64,000 bases of DNA from Algoriphagus sanaruensis. GTDB lineage: Bacteria; Bacteroidota; Bacteroidia; Cytophagales; Cyclobacteriaceae. Shown piece after piece: positions 9,514 through 18,513 of the stretch (position 1 is the stretch's first letter; every line of letters begins with the position of its first letter). A model generated the notes under the pieces. It searched no databases. It was given only the letters and a program-made list of their open reading frames with translations, and was not told the origin of the DNA. The stretch is from NCBI RefSeq assembly GCF_001593605.1, contig NZ_CP012836.1, positions 1,802,501 to 1,866,500 of the forward strand, written 5' to 3'. Both the position numbers and the translations under genes were made by a program.

Positions 9514-10217
9514 TGCTTTGGACTGCATTGGTTTTGGGATTCTTAAGTTCATTCCATTGTATCGGAATGTGTGGCCCAATTGCCCTTGCAGTAGGGAGTA
9601 GCTCAGGTAAAAAATACCTGTTCAATAAGATTTTATATAACCTAGGCAGAAGTTTGACTTATGCCTTGTTGGGTCTACTGATTGGCTCTATAGGTTTTTC
9701 CCTTTCCTTAACCGGAATCCAGCAGGGGATCTCCGTAGCGATGGGAGTTTTGGTCGTGGTTCTTTCCCTGAGTTTTAAGAATGCAGATCGATTTTTGACT
9801 TTTCCTGTACTTTCAAAATTTGTTTCCTGGATCAAATCCACCTTGGGGAAATTACTCAAATCGGGAAGTAAATTGGCATTTTTTACTACAGGAATAGTCA
9901 ACGGACTTTTGCCTTGTGGGATGGTCTATATGGCACTTGTTGTTGCTTTGGGAATGCAAAGCCCAATTGACGGGGGGATTTATATGTTTTTCTTTGGGAT
10001 AGGAACCATCCCGTTGCTACTTGTATTGATGGTTTCTGGAAGTTTTATCTCCATCACAAGAAGGCAAGTAGTGCAAAAAGCAATTCCCTATTTGGGTGTT
10101 TTAATTGGTGTATTGATGGTTTTTAGAGGATTGGGACTGGGAATCCCCGGATTGAGTCCTCAAATGGCTACTTTTGATTATGGCACCCAGCAAGTAGAAA
10201 TTACCATGTGCCACTGA
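9513..10217 (+). CDS. SafE/DsbD_2-type membrane protein of the cco operon
   Basis: A 234-residue, roughly six-helix membrane protein. It has the family hallmarks: an early FHCIGMCGPIALAV (conserved Cys pair), a YNLGRSLTYALLGL segment, and a second-half GLLPCGMVYMAL. This sulfite exporter TauE/SafE-like (DsbD_2) type is regularly found after ccoH in cbb3 operons, and is thought to help copper or redox delivery; the transported substrate is not established. It is the last gene of the operon and converges on hemN with no gap. Confidence 0.88.
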   Translation: MLWTALVLGFLSSFHCIGMCGPIALAVGSSSGKKYLFNKILYNLGRSLTYALLGLLIGSIGFSLSLTGIQQGISVAMGVLVVVLSLSFKNADRFLTFPVLSKFVSWIKSTLGKLLKSGSKLAFFTTGIVNGLLPCGMVYMALVVALGMQSPIDGGIYMFFFGIGTIPLLLVLMVSGSFISITRRQVVQKAIPYLGVLIGVLMVFRGLGLGIPGLSPQMATFDYGTQQVEITMCH

Positions 10218-11576
10218 TTAAATTGCCTTACTAAAATTGGCTTTTTTCTCCCGCTGTTCTTCCATTCTTAAGTCAAACAAAGCACAAATATTTCTGACTA
10301 CCGCCATTCCGTCTTCGGAAATCTGTAGGTGTCGATTCGTAAGCTTAAGTAAGTTTTCACCTTCCATTTCAAATAAGCGTTCTTTATTTTCAAAAGGAAG
10401 CTTCTCCCAAATTGATTCAGGAATTAATCCAGAACTATGGCAAATTAAGTCGAGGATTAAAGCCCGTATTTCCAAATCTTCGAGGCTGTGCTGATGTCCT
10501 TTGATCAGAGGGATTTGGTGCTGATTCGCCAAGTTTTCGTAGTCTTCCACTTTTTTCTCATTTTGGGCAAACCCAATCCAAACATCACTGATGCTACTGG
10601 CTCCCAATCCTAGGAGCATCTTGGAGCTCAGGGTAGTATAACCCATAAAGTTTCGATGAAGCTTCCCTTCATTTTTAGCCAAATAAAGTGGATCAGAAGG
10701 TAAGGCGAAATGGTCCATCCCAATTTCCTCATAGCCCATCTGGATCAATAAATCTTTGCCAAATTCATAAAGCTCTCGCTTTTCTCGTTCATTGGGAAGA
10801 TGGGCCTCATAGCTTTTTTGTGCAGGAAAAGCACTGGGTAAATGAGCGTAGCTGTAAAATGCAATCCGTTCTGGTCTAAGCTGCCCAACCTTCTCGAATG
10901 TATCTTGAAGGGTTTCTTTGGTTTGGTAAGGAAGCCCATAGATTAAATCAAAGTTTATCGAAGAATAGCCAGAAATTCTAGCCCAATCGGTGGCTTTTTC
11001 CACAGCCTCAAAAGGTTGATAGCGGTGAATGGCTTTTTGGACTTCTGGATTGAAATCCTGGATCCCGTAGCTAACTCGATCAAATCCAAGTTGTGCGAGT
11101 TCTAGTAAATGCTCATAGGTTGTATTATTGGGGTGACCTTCAAAGCTGAACTCGTATTCTGAACTCAACTCGGTGGATTTAAGGATTTTCGAGATCAAAA
11201 ATTCCAGAGATTCCGGAGCAAAAAATGTTGGAGTTCCACCACCGAGATGGATTCCATTCAGTTTTGGTGTTTCATCCAAAATTACCAAGTAACGTTCCCA
11301 TTCTCTCAGAATAGCTTCTAGATAGGGTTCTTCTACCTGATGATTTTTCGTAATCCGCTTATTGCATCCGCAATAGGTGCACAAGCTTTCACAAAATGGA
11401 AGGTGAATGTAGAGACTGATTCCTTCCTTTGATCCAAAATCATCAAAAGCTTTTTTGACCAATCTTTCCCAGCCAGCTACTTCCAGATTATTTTCCCAAA
11501 ATGGGACTGTAGGATAGGAGGTATATCTGGGGACTGGTTGATTGTATTTCTTGATTAGGTCAGGAGATAGTGCCAT
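10218..11576 (-). CDS. hemN: Oxygen-independent coproporphyrinogen III oxidase HemN
   Basis: A 452-residue radical SAM enzyme that converts coproporphyrinogen III to protoporphyrinogen IX without O2. It has the N-terminal PRYTSYPTVPFW motif, the cluster motif CESLCTYC at 62-69 followed by GCNKR as in true HemN, LGGGTPTF for SAM binding, and the C-terminal HemN domain. Length fits the family (about 455). It supplies heme when oxygen is low, matching the adjoining cbb3 operon. The divergent gap with alkB holds an FNR-like operator 71 bp from this start. Confidence 0.96.
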   Translation of the reverse strand: MALSPDLIKKYNQPVPRYTSYPTVPFWENNLEVAGWERLVKKAFDDFGSKEGISLYIHLPFCESLCTYCGCNKRITKNHQVEEPYLEAILREWERYLVILDETPKLNGIHLGGGTPTFFAPESLEFLISKILKSTELSSEYEFSFEGHPNNTTYEHLLELAQLGFDRVSYGIQDFNPEVQKAIHRYQPFEAVEKATDWARISGYSSINFDLIYGLPYQTKETLQDTFEKVGQLRPERIAFYSYAHLPSAFPAQKSYEAHLPNEREKRELYEFGKDLLIQMGYEEIGMDHFALPSDPLYLAKNEGKLHRNFMGYTTLSSKMLLGLGASSISDVWIGFAQNEKKVEDYENLANQHQIPLIKGHQHSLEDLEIRALILDLICHSSGLIPESIWEKLPFENKERLFEMEGENLLKLTNRHLQISEDGMAVVRNICALFDLRMEEQREKKANFSKAI

Positions 11577-11646
11577 CTGTTTGAATATTTGCTCGAAATT
11601 GCTCCGAACTCAGATGTTTATCGATGACAATCACCTTTGTCTAAGT

Positions 11647-11660
11647 CTGATTTTAATCAT
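11647..11660. promoter_or_regulatory. FNR/CRP-type operator 3 (hemN/alkB divergent region)
   Basis: CTGATTTTAATCAT matches the 964 and 1688 sites except for one spacer base. It is nearly centred in the 161-bp divergent region: 71 bp from hemN and 78 bp from the alkB-like gene. It could control either or both. Confidence 0.6.
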
Positions 11661-11737
11661 GTTTTTAGGAAAGCTTGATTTCCTAAAAGTTGATGGATTT
11701 CTTATAAAATTTTTAAATTTCTTGAAACCAAATCATT

Positions 11738-12832
11738 ATGAGCAGCGGCTTTAAGAAAATCGGGTTTTTGAGTGCCTTAATTCTTCCCCTATTATTCATC
11801 CTAGGCCTTGAGCTTGGAGGGGTTTGGCTTGGCGCAATCCATTTATTTGTGTTTCTATTGATTCCTTTGATGGATTTTTGGGTGAGTAAGGATACTCGGA
11901 ATGTTCCAAAAGAATCAGTCAGCAAAGAAGCAAAAGCTATTTTTTATCAGCTGATTACCCATGTGTGGGTTGTGGTTCAGCTGGGTGTTTTGTTTTGGAC
12001 TTGCTATCGCCTCAGTCAGGAGTCCTATTCATTGACTTCATGGTTGTTGCTGGTTTCAGGAGCTGCCTTAGTTACAGGCGGAATCGGGATTACTGTGGCT
12101 CATGAGCTTGGACATAAATCCAGACCCTTGGATCAGTGGTTTGCAAAAGTGCTATTGATGACTGTAGGTTACATGCACTTTATTATTGAGCATAATCGAG
12201 GACATCATGTTCATGTAGCTACTCCAAAAGACCCGGCAACCAGCAGAGAAGGGGAAAATTTTTATGCTTTTTGGTGGAGATCTGTTAGCCAAGGTTACCT
12301 GAATGCATGGCAACTTGAAAAGGAAAGGCTTGGCAAAAAAGGAAGTTCGAATTGGTCATGGTCAAACCAAATGATTCAATTTCATTTGATTACTGTTTGT
12401 TTTTGGGTGATTTCAACCTTGGTTTTTTCTTTATCCCAATCTCGATGGGTTTGGGAGGTTCCTGTTTTTTTAATTTCTCAAGGAATCTTAGCCTTTACTC
12501 TTTTGGAGTTGGTGAATTATCTCGAGCATTACGGCATGAGTCGGCGTCTTCTTCCCAATGGCAGGTATGTGCGAGTGACTCCGATGCATTCTTGGAATGC
12601 TTCCCAAAGGATCAGTAATTTTTTACTTTTTCAATTACAACGACATTCGGATCATCACACCTTTGCCTCCAAACCTTACCAAATACTGGATCATCATGAA
12701 GATAGTCCTCAGCTCCCAGCAGGATATTCGGCTATGATTATCATTGCCTTGTTTCCACCGCTTTGGTTTAAACTGATGAATCCAAGATTGGAAGATTGGC
12801 GGAAAAAGAACCAGTCTTGGTCAATCCAATAG
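11738..12832 (+). CDS. AlkB-type membrane non-heme diiron alkane/fatty-acyl hydroxylase
   Basis: A 364-residue integral membrane enzyme of the AlkB group. The histidine boxes are HELGHK (122-127), EHNRGHH (151-157) and LQRHSDHH (300-307), with the NYLEHYG signature of alkane hydroxylases at 260-266. Helices near 10-50, 72-120 and 215-255 fit the family. It inserts one O2 oxygen into a long-chain substrate; no rubredoxin gene is adjacent. It diverges from hemN over a shared FNR-like palindrome, which is curious for an O2-dependent enzyme. Its 3' end overlaps the convergent VWA gene by 12 bp. The exact substrate cannot be read from sequence. Confidence 0.9.
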   Translation: MSSGFKKIGFLSALILPLLFILGLELGGVWLGAIHLFVFLLIPLMDFWVSKDTRNVPKESVSKEAKAIFYQLITHVWVVVQLGVLFWTCYRLSQESYSLTSWLLLVSGAALVTGGIGITVAHELGHKSRPLDQWFAKVLLMTVGYMHFIIEHNRGHHVHVATPKDPATSREGENFYAFWWRSVSQGYLNAWQLEKERLGKKGSSNWSWSNQMIQFHLITVCFWVISTLVFSLSQSRWVWEVPVFLISQGILAFTLLELVNYLEHYGMSRRLLPNGRYVRVTPMHSWNASQRISNFLLFQLQRHSDHHTFASKPYQILDHHEDSPQLPAGYSAMIIIALFPPLWFKLMNPRLEDWRKKNQSWSIQ

Positions 12833-13864
12833 GAAATTGTTGAGGAAGGTACTCTTTAAACCTAGCCAGATCAAAAAGAAAGCCATCGCCCAAAACAGAT
12901 AAATTCGGTAAAAATCAGCCGTTTCTTTATAGCGGTTTTCGAGTATTTCTGCTTTTTCCAATTGGTCGATACGGTCAAAAATCTCCTGAAGGGAATTGCT
13001 ATCCGAGGCACGATAAAACTCCCCTGTTCCAATTCTAGCAATTTCCCGGAGGGTTGTCTCATCGAGGTAACTTTCGACCATTTGCGGTCGGCCAAAAAAA
13101 TCTGTGCCGTAAGGTACCATCCCATCTTTTCCAACGGCAATGGTATAGATTTTAATGCCAAATGCTGCGGCAAGCTGAGCAGAAAAAAGTGGATCCACAT
13201 TTCCTGCATTGCTTTCTCCATCCGATAGTAAAATCATCACCTTGGAGGGAGATTCGCTGTCTTTCATTCGATTTGTTCCTGCCGCAATCGCTGAGCCAAT
13301 GGCTGTTCCTTTTGCCTCAATCATTTCGAAATTAATTTCAGAAATCAGGTCCGTAAGTAACTTGTAGTCATTGGTCAATGGGGCGAGTGAATAGGCCTCT
13401 CCAGAGAAAACAACCATTCCTATTCGGTCACCAAACCGACCATTGATGAAATCTACAGCCGTTTTTTTTGCAGCTTCAAGCCGGTTTGGGGTGAAGTCCT
13501 GTAGATCCATAGACTCCGAAATATCCATCACCAATAGGATGTCAATGCCTTCCGTGTATTGCTCCACACGCTCGTTGCTCCGCTGAGGCCTAGCCAAACA
13601 AATCACCAAAAAAATCAAAGCCAAGAAAAAGAATCCTGTCGGAATCAATCGGAGGTAAGTCCAAGGATTGCCTCGTTCAATCCGTTTGGGTAAGGATAAC
13701 TCTAAGACTGGATTTTTGAGGAATTTTATCCCTTTTCGTAAAAGGATTAAAAGTGGAATAATCCAGAGTAGATGAAATAAAAGTGGATTTTCCCATTCGT
13801 AGCTTTTAAAGGTCTCAGGCAAAAACCAAGACCAAGAAAAAAACTCAGCGAGTTGCTCTTTCAT
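12821..13864 (-). CDS. VWA-domain membrane protein (BatA type)
   Basis: A 347-residue protein: two N-terminal membrane helices (about 29-48 and 72-92), then a von Willebrand A domain with an intact MIDAS motif DISES at 114-118, a later threonine in the SLAPLTND loop and the aspartate of LLSDGES, and a C-terminal helix (about 322-340). This is the Bacteroides aerotolerance BatA layout. Its start overlaps the preceding BatD-like gene by 20 bp. These operons are linked to envelope stress and MoxR-type chaperones, but no moxR gene is adjacent here. Confidence 0.88.
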   Translation of the reverse strand: MKEQLAEFFSWSWFLPETFKSYEWENPLLFHLLWIIPLLILLRKGIKFLKNPVLELSLPKRIERGNPWTYLRLIPTGFFFLALIFLVICLARPQRSNERVEQYTEGIDILLVMDISESMDLQDFTPNRLEAAKKTAVDFINGRFGDRIGMVVFSGEAYSLAPLTNDYKLLTDLISEINFEMIEAKGTAIGSAIAAGTNRMKDSESPSKVMILLSDGESNAGNVDPLFSAQLAAAFGIKIYTIAVGKDGMVPYGTDFFGRPQMVESYLDETTLREIARIGTGEFYRASDSNSLQEIFDRIDQLEKAEILENRYKETADFYRIYLFWAMAFFLIWLGLKSTFLNNFLLD

Positions 13865-14741
13865 GTCTTAGTTGGTTTTGTTTTTCCTGAAATTTCATTT
13901 TGGCAATCTCCAAGAGGTACTGAGTTGACTCCTCGGACACAGAATCTTTTCCAGCGTAAATAATCATATCGATTCCCCGTAATGCCTGAAGTACTTTGGG
14001 GTCCTCTAAATTTTTGCTGATTTCACTCGAAGTCCATTCTTGAAATGGCTGGTTGGTAATGCTTTCCAAGTAACCTTTCCAAAGCCCGATTACTTCATCA
14101 GCCAACTCGAGATTAGGATTTTGGAAAAGCAGGGTAGTGAGTTTTTTCCACTTCCTTTCAAACTGTAGAAAGCGGATTTTCTCTCTGTTTCGTAAATAAA
14201 TCGCTTTGATTTTATTGGCAAAAAGAAGGATAAATACGCCTATGATCAGTAAAATTCCACCACCTATTAAGCCAATCATTAGCCAGTTGATTGGTTTTTC
14301 CAAAGTTTGGTAAACGTTATTTTGTTGGAAAACCAATTGCTCCGGAATAGAATCAAGCATCAATTTCAGTTTGATTTCTGCTTCATTTGAGAAATAGGTG
14401 ATGCTGTCGTATCGACTGAGCTCGTAGGCAGGCAGCGATAAAAATGAATTAGGTTCCAGACTGAAATTGGAGAGGTAATACACTGCACTGTCCGTTGTAA
14501 TTCCTTCTGTGGTCGAGCTGATAAAGGACTTCTTTTCGAGAAGCACGAAAGGTGAAAAATCAAACGTAGAATCAGGGAAAATTAGCTGAGTGCTTTGTGG
14601 ATACTGTGCCTTCAATACAAATCCCACTCGCTCCCCCAATCGTGCCGAGTCTTGCATGAAATATCCATCAAGCTGGATTTGCTGAGGAAATGCAGTGAAC
14701 GAAATGAAAACCAAGAAAATGATTCCAGCGATTTTACCCAC
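13845..14741 (-). CDS. BatD-like membrane protein of the DUF58/VWA operon
   Basis: A 298-residue protein with an N-terminal signal peptide (about 1-19, ending FPQQ), an extracytoplasmic beta-rich part (20-150), one membrane helix (about 154-175) and a cytoplasmic helical part rich in Lys and Arg. This topology and its position between DUF58 and VWA genes match the BatD/DUF4381-like proteins of Bacteroidota Bat operons. No catalytic motif is seen. It overlaps the DUF58 gene by 8 bp and the VWA gene by 20 bp. Confidence 0.65.
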   Translation of the reverse strand: MGKIAGIIFLVFISFTAFPQQIQLDGYFMQDSARLGERVGFVLKAQYPQSTQLIFPDSTFDFSPFVLLEKKSFISSTTEGITTDSAVYYLSNFSLEPNSFLSLPAYELSRYDSITYFSNEAEIKLKLMLDSIPEQLVFQQNNVYQTLEKPINWLMIGLIGGGILLIIGVFILLFANKIKAIYLRNREKIRFLQFERKWKKLTTLLFQNPNLELADEVIGLWKGYLESITNQPFQEWTSSEISKNLEDPKVLQALRGIDMIIYAGKDSVSEESTQYLLEIAKMKFQEKQNQLRHERATR

Positions 14742-15612
14742 GTTTCATTCGTTTATTTCTGTACTTGAATAGTTCGATCAGTGGTGAGACAATATCCTCT
14801 TTCGAATCAATCGCAAGGTAATTGATCTGATGTTTTCGGCAGATGTCTTTTAAGTTTTCTCGTTCGGAGGTAAAGGTGTTAGAAATTCGCTTGGAGAAGC
14901 TTCCAAATGCAGTATTGACCCAAGTCGTTTTCCCTTTTTCTTTATCAAAAATTGGAATGATTCCCAAAGCAGGAAGCGCTGATTCCCTTGGATCTGTAAG
15001 TTGAATAGCGACTACGTCGTGGCGTTCGGCGAGTGCTCGGAAAGACCGCTCGTAATCCTGATCAATAAAATCCGAGATGATGATGATGATGCTTCGCTTT
15101 TTGATCAAATTAAGAGCAAACGAAAACATGCCGTTTAGATCTGTTTTCAAGCTTTTGTTTTGGTGGTCAAAAATTCCACGAATCACTTTTACACCTTGCT
15201 TGCTCCCTTTTGAGGGAAGAATTAATTTCTCTTGCTGATCTGAATAGCTGATCAATCCGATTTGGCTACCTTCATAAACTGCAGCTAAGGTAAGTACCCC
15301 AGCAATCAATTTGCCCTGATCGATTTTTTTGTTGCCTTGCTGTCCAATGTCCTGACTTCCGCTGATATCCAATAAAAAATAAACGGATTGCTCTTTGTCC
15401 TCACGGAAGGTCTTGACGAAGGTTCCATGACCTTTGGCAGATACTTTCCATTCGATGGTTCTGATGTCATCACCGTATTGGTAAGGCCTCAGATCATCAA
15501 ACTCTAATCCTGATCCTTTGAATAAGGATTGGTAATCTCCCTGAAGGTGATTGTTAGCCACCTTTCTAATCATGATTTCGTACTTTCTGAGCTTGCTGAA
15601 GAGCTGATCCAT
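14734..15612 (-). CDS. DUF58 domain protein
   Basis: A 292-residue soluble protein with the DUF58 core: GSGLEFDDLRPYQYGDD followed by RTIEWKVSAK, and a degenerate VWA-like half with LLDISGSQD and the IIIISDFIDQ strand. DUF58 proteins usually act with MoxR AAA ATPases and VWA proteins in envelope assembly or stress tolerance. It is the first gene of the three-gene operon. The upstream partner, normally moxR, is replaced by a 108-bp divergent gap. Confidence 0.9.
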   Translation of the reverse strand: MDQLFSKLRKYEIMIRKVANNHLQGDYQSLFKGSGLEFDDLRPYQYGDDIRTIEWKVSAKGHGTFVKTFREDKEQSVYFLLDISGSQDIGQQGNKKIDQGKLIAGVLTLAAVYEGSQIGLISYSDQQEKLILPSKGSKQGVKVIRGIFDHQNKSLKTDLNGMFSFALNLIKKRSIIIIISDFIDQDYERSFRALAERHDVVAIQLTDPRESALPALGIIPIFDKEKGKTTWVNTAFGSFSKRISNTFTSERENLKDICRKHQINYLAIDSKEDIVSPLIELFKYRNKRMKRG

Positions 15613-15720
15613 GGGAGATTTTTGTGTGGGCTAAGTTAAGCCCTTACTTGGAAATTTAAAATTTGACTTCCTGCAACGGTAAGGACAAAATCCGTTAAAA
15701 AAGCCTAATTTTGGGCCACT

Positions 15721-16074
15721 ATGCGTTACCTACTTGGAGTTTTACTATTGGTTTTCGGCATTTCATGTGATCGACAATCCCAGCCAGAAGGGGTTCTTTC
15801 TGAGGGCCAAATGGTTGAGGTATTGATTGATATCCAATTGACGGAAGGAAAAGTAAGTGCACTTCCAGTTTCTTATGATTCTTCGCAGGTGCTATATAAT
15901 CTCTTAGAAAAAGAGATTTTTATAAACCATGGGGTGTCTGACTCGGTTTTTACCCAAAGTATGTTGTATTACCTGGAAGACGCTGGTAAAATGGATCAAA
16001 TCTATGCCCGGGTTATCGATTCTCTAGTCGTCTTGGAGTCCAATCCCAGTACAGGAAAAGAGGAAAATTTCTAA
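15721..16074 (+). CDS. DUF4296 lipoprotein
   Basis: A 117-residue lipoprotein with a short signal peptide and lipobox ending GISC (Cys16). It has the DUF4296 core: an N-terminal MVEVLIDIQLTEGKV helix and a F-x-ESM/VFTQSMLYY-type segment with later YARVIDSL. The function is unknown; the family is common in Bacteroidota. A TAATTTTG element resembling the Bacteroidota -7 box ends 7 bp before the ATG. The stop overlaps the mutS2 start (TAATG). Confidence 0.8.
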   Translation: MRYLLGVLLLVFGISCDRQSQPEGVLSEGQMVEVLIDIQLTEGKVSALPVSYDSSQVLYNLLEKEIFINHGVSDSVFTQSMLYYLEDAGKMDQIYARVIDSLVVLESNPSTGKEENF

Positions 16075-18461
16075 TGTTATACCCATCCAATCTCGAGCAA
16101 AAAATCAATTTCATTAAGATTAAAGAACTTCTGAAAGCCGAATGTACCTCGTCTTTGGGGATGGACTATGTCGATAAAGTTTCCTTTTCCTCAGATTTGA
16201 ATTTGGTACAGCGTCTTTTGGATCAGACGGATGAGTTTAAAAGCCTGATCATCTCAGGGGATGCTTTTCCTTCTTCCAATTTCACAAACCTGATTCCATA
16301 CCTCGAAAAAGCTAAGCTTGAAGGAGCTTTTTTGGATCAGGAGGAATTTTATGAGTTGAAATTGGCACTCCAGACTCTTAGTTCTTGTGTTTCTTTTTTT
16401 CAGAAAAATGCCGAGACCTATCCTACTTTAAGTGCCTTACTGGGACTTTTGCTCGATTTGGATTTAAATCTGCTCAAAGCGATTGATTTAATAATTGACG
16501 AAAAAGGGAAAATCAGATCCAATGCCAGCAAAGAACTTCAGCTGATTCGTAATCAATTGATCTATGAAGAAAGTCGCCTTCGTAAGGTTATGGATCGAAT
16601 TTTTAAAGAAGCTAGATCCAAAGGCTTGACTCCAGAAGATGCGGCGATGACTATCCGTGGGGGAAGAATGGTAATCCCTGTTGCTGCAGAAAATAAACGG
16701 AAGCTAAGGGGATTTATCCACGATGAATCAGCCACGGGCCAGACTGTTTTCATGGAGCCAGAGGAAGCTTTGGATATCAATAATGAAATCAGAGATCTGG
16801 AATATATGGAAAGGAGAGAGATCATCAAGATCCTTACTCGCCTTACAGATCAACTTAGACCTTCAATTCCCGCTCTTCGCAAAGCAACCAATTTTTTGGG
16901 TTTGATTGATTTTATTCGTGCAAAAGCCAAGTTTGCGCTCAAAACTGAGTCTGTAAAACCCTTATTGGTCAAGGAGAGATTGGTAGAGTTTACAAAAGCC
17001 AGGCACCCATTATTAGAGATTTCATTAAAGGGTCAAGGGAGATCAATTGTTCCTCTGAATATAAAACTGGGAGGTCATGAACGATTGTTGGTGATTTCAG
17101 GGCCCAATGCTGGAGGAAAGTCAGTTGCGCTTAAAACAGTTGCCTTATTACAATACATGCTGCAATGTGGACTGTTGATACCTGTGCATCCCGATTCGAA
17201 AAGCTCCTTATTTGATAATTTTTTTATTGATATCGGCGATGAGCAAAGTCTTGAAAATGATTTGAGTACCTACTCATCTCATTTGATGAGCATGAAACAT
17301 TTTACACAGTTTGCCAATAAAAAGACTTTCCTATTTATCGATGAATTTGGTACTGGGACGGAGCCTCAGTTTGGTGGGGCAATTGCCGAATCCATTTTAT
17401 TGGCCTTGAATAAATTGGGGGCTTTTGGGGTGATTACTACTCACTACGGCAATCTCAAACAGATAGCCAATAAAAATCAAGGCCTGGTCAATGGAGCTAT
17501 GCGGTATGATGTGGATCGGCTCGAGCCAATCTATCAGTTGGAAATTGGTAAACCGGGTTCATCTTTTGCACTCGAAATCGCCCAAAAAATCGGATTATCC
17601 AAGGATATTTTGGCCTACGCCAAGGAGAATATCGGTGAGGAGCGCGTGCGATATGATCGGCTTTTGACCCAGTTGGAAAATGAAAAAAATCAATACGGTT
17701 CCTTGCTGAAGGAAGTGAAGGAAAAAGATAAGCTCCTTCAAATTCGGCTCAAGGAATACAACCAGCTCAAGGAGACGATAGAGCTTTCCAAAAAACGATA
17801 TATCCAAGAAGCTAAAGTCGAAGCCAAGTCTATTTTGGATCAAGCGAATAAAAAGATCGAAGCGGCTGTTCGGGAAATTAAGGAAGGAAAAGCATCCAAA
17901 GAGCGTACTGTTCAAATCAGAAAGGAGCTCGAGGAGTTTAAGCAAGAGGTAAAACCTGAAAAAGTTGTTCCTGTTGAACCTTCCATTCAAGTGATCGGAG
18001 GCACCATTGCAGCTGGTGATTGGGTTCGGGTCAAAGATAATGGGGCGATTGCTGAAGTCCTTTCCATCAAAAACAAAGACGTGGAAATCACCATTGGAGA
18101 CCTGAAGTCCAATGTGAAAATGAGTCGCTTGGAAAAAATCTCCAAAACAGAAGTAAAAAAGGAGCTTAAGTCTATTTCCAGAGCGGGGAATTACAATACT
18201 AATGAGAAAATGATGGAATTCTCTTCCAATCTGGACCTTAGAGGAAAAAGGGGAGAAGAGATTTTGCCCATTCTTCAAAATTTTATTGACGAAGGCTTCA
18301 TGTTGGGGGTTAAGAGTCTCCGCATAGTTCATGGAAAAGGGGATGGAATCCTCAGAGAGATTACCCGGAATTTCTTACGAAGTATGCCAGAAGTTGGGCG
18401 TATGGAAGATGAACACGCTGATCGAGGAGGAGCGGGAGTTACACTCGTCAGTCTAAAATAA
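16074..18461 (+). CDS. mutS2: MutS2-family ATPase/endonuclease
   Basis: A 795-residue MutS2. It has the core and clamp region, Walker A GPNAGGKS at 343-350, Walker B FLFIDEFGTGTEP, then the MutS2 coiled-coil region (about 515-640), a KOW-like segment (DWVRVKDNGAIAEVLSI) and a C-terminal Smr nuclease domain (about 720-795) with LDLRGKRGEE and HGKGDGILR. The family suppresses recombination and can split collided ribosomes. Start coupled to the DUF4296 stop; a terminator follows the stop immediately. Confidence 0.95.
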   Translation: MLYPSNLEQKINFIKIKELLKAECTSSLGMDYVDKVSFSSDLNLVQRLLDQTDEFKSLIISGDAFPSSNFTNLIPYLEKAKLEGAFLDQEEFYELKLALQTLSSCVSFFQKNAETYPTLSALLGLLLDLDLNLLKAIDLIIDEKGKIRSNASKELQLIRNQLIYEESRLRKVMDRIFKEARSKGLTPEDAAMTIRGGRMVIPVAAENKRKLRGFIHDESATGQTVFMEPEEALDINNEIRDLEYMERREIIKILTRLTDQLRPSIPALRKATNFLGLIDFIRAKAKFALKTESVKPLLVKERLVEFTKARHPLLEISLKGQGRSIVPLNIKLGGHERLLVISGPNAGGKSVALKTVALLQYMLQCGLLIPVHPDSKSSLFDNFFIDIGDEQSLENDLSTYSSHLMSMKHFTQFANKKTFLFIDEFGTGTEPQFGGAIAESILLALNKLGAFGVITTHYGNLKQIANKNQGLVNGAMRYDVDRLEPIYQLEIGKPGSSFALEIAQKIGLSKDILAYAKENIGEERVRYDRLLTQLENEKNQYGSLLKEVKEKDKLLQIRLKEYNQLKETIELSKKRYIQEAKVEAKSILDQANKKIEAAVREIKEGKASKERTVQIRKELEEFKQEVKPEKVVPVEPSIQVIGGTIAAGDWVRVKDNGAIAEVLSIKNKDVEITIGDLKSNVKMSRLEKISKTEVKKELKSISRAGNYNTNEKMMEFSSNLDLRGKRGEEILPILQNFIDEGFMLGVKSLRIVHGKGDGILREITRNFLRSMPEVGRMEDEHADRGGAGVTLVSLK

Positions 18462-18490
18462 AAAACGGAAGCCTTTTGAGCTTCCGTTTT
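18462..18490 (+). terminator. Terminator after mutS2
   Basis: An 11-bp perfect stem with a 7-nt loop (AAAACGGAAGC at 18462-18472, GCTTCCGTTTT at 18480-18490), A-rich before and T-rich after. It may act on both strands, ending mutS2 and the convergent lipoprotein gene. Confidence 0.85.
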
Positions 18491-18513
18491 ACGTTGGATG
18501 GTGGTTTGTTTGG

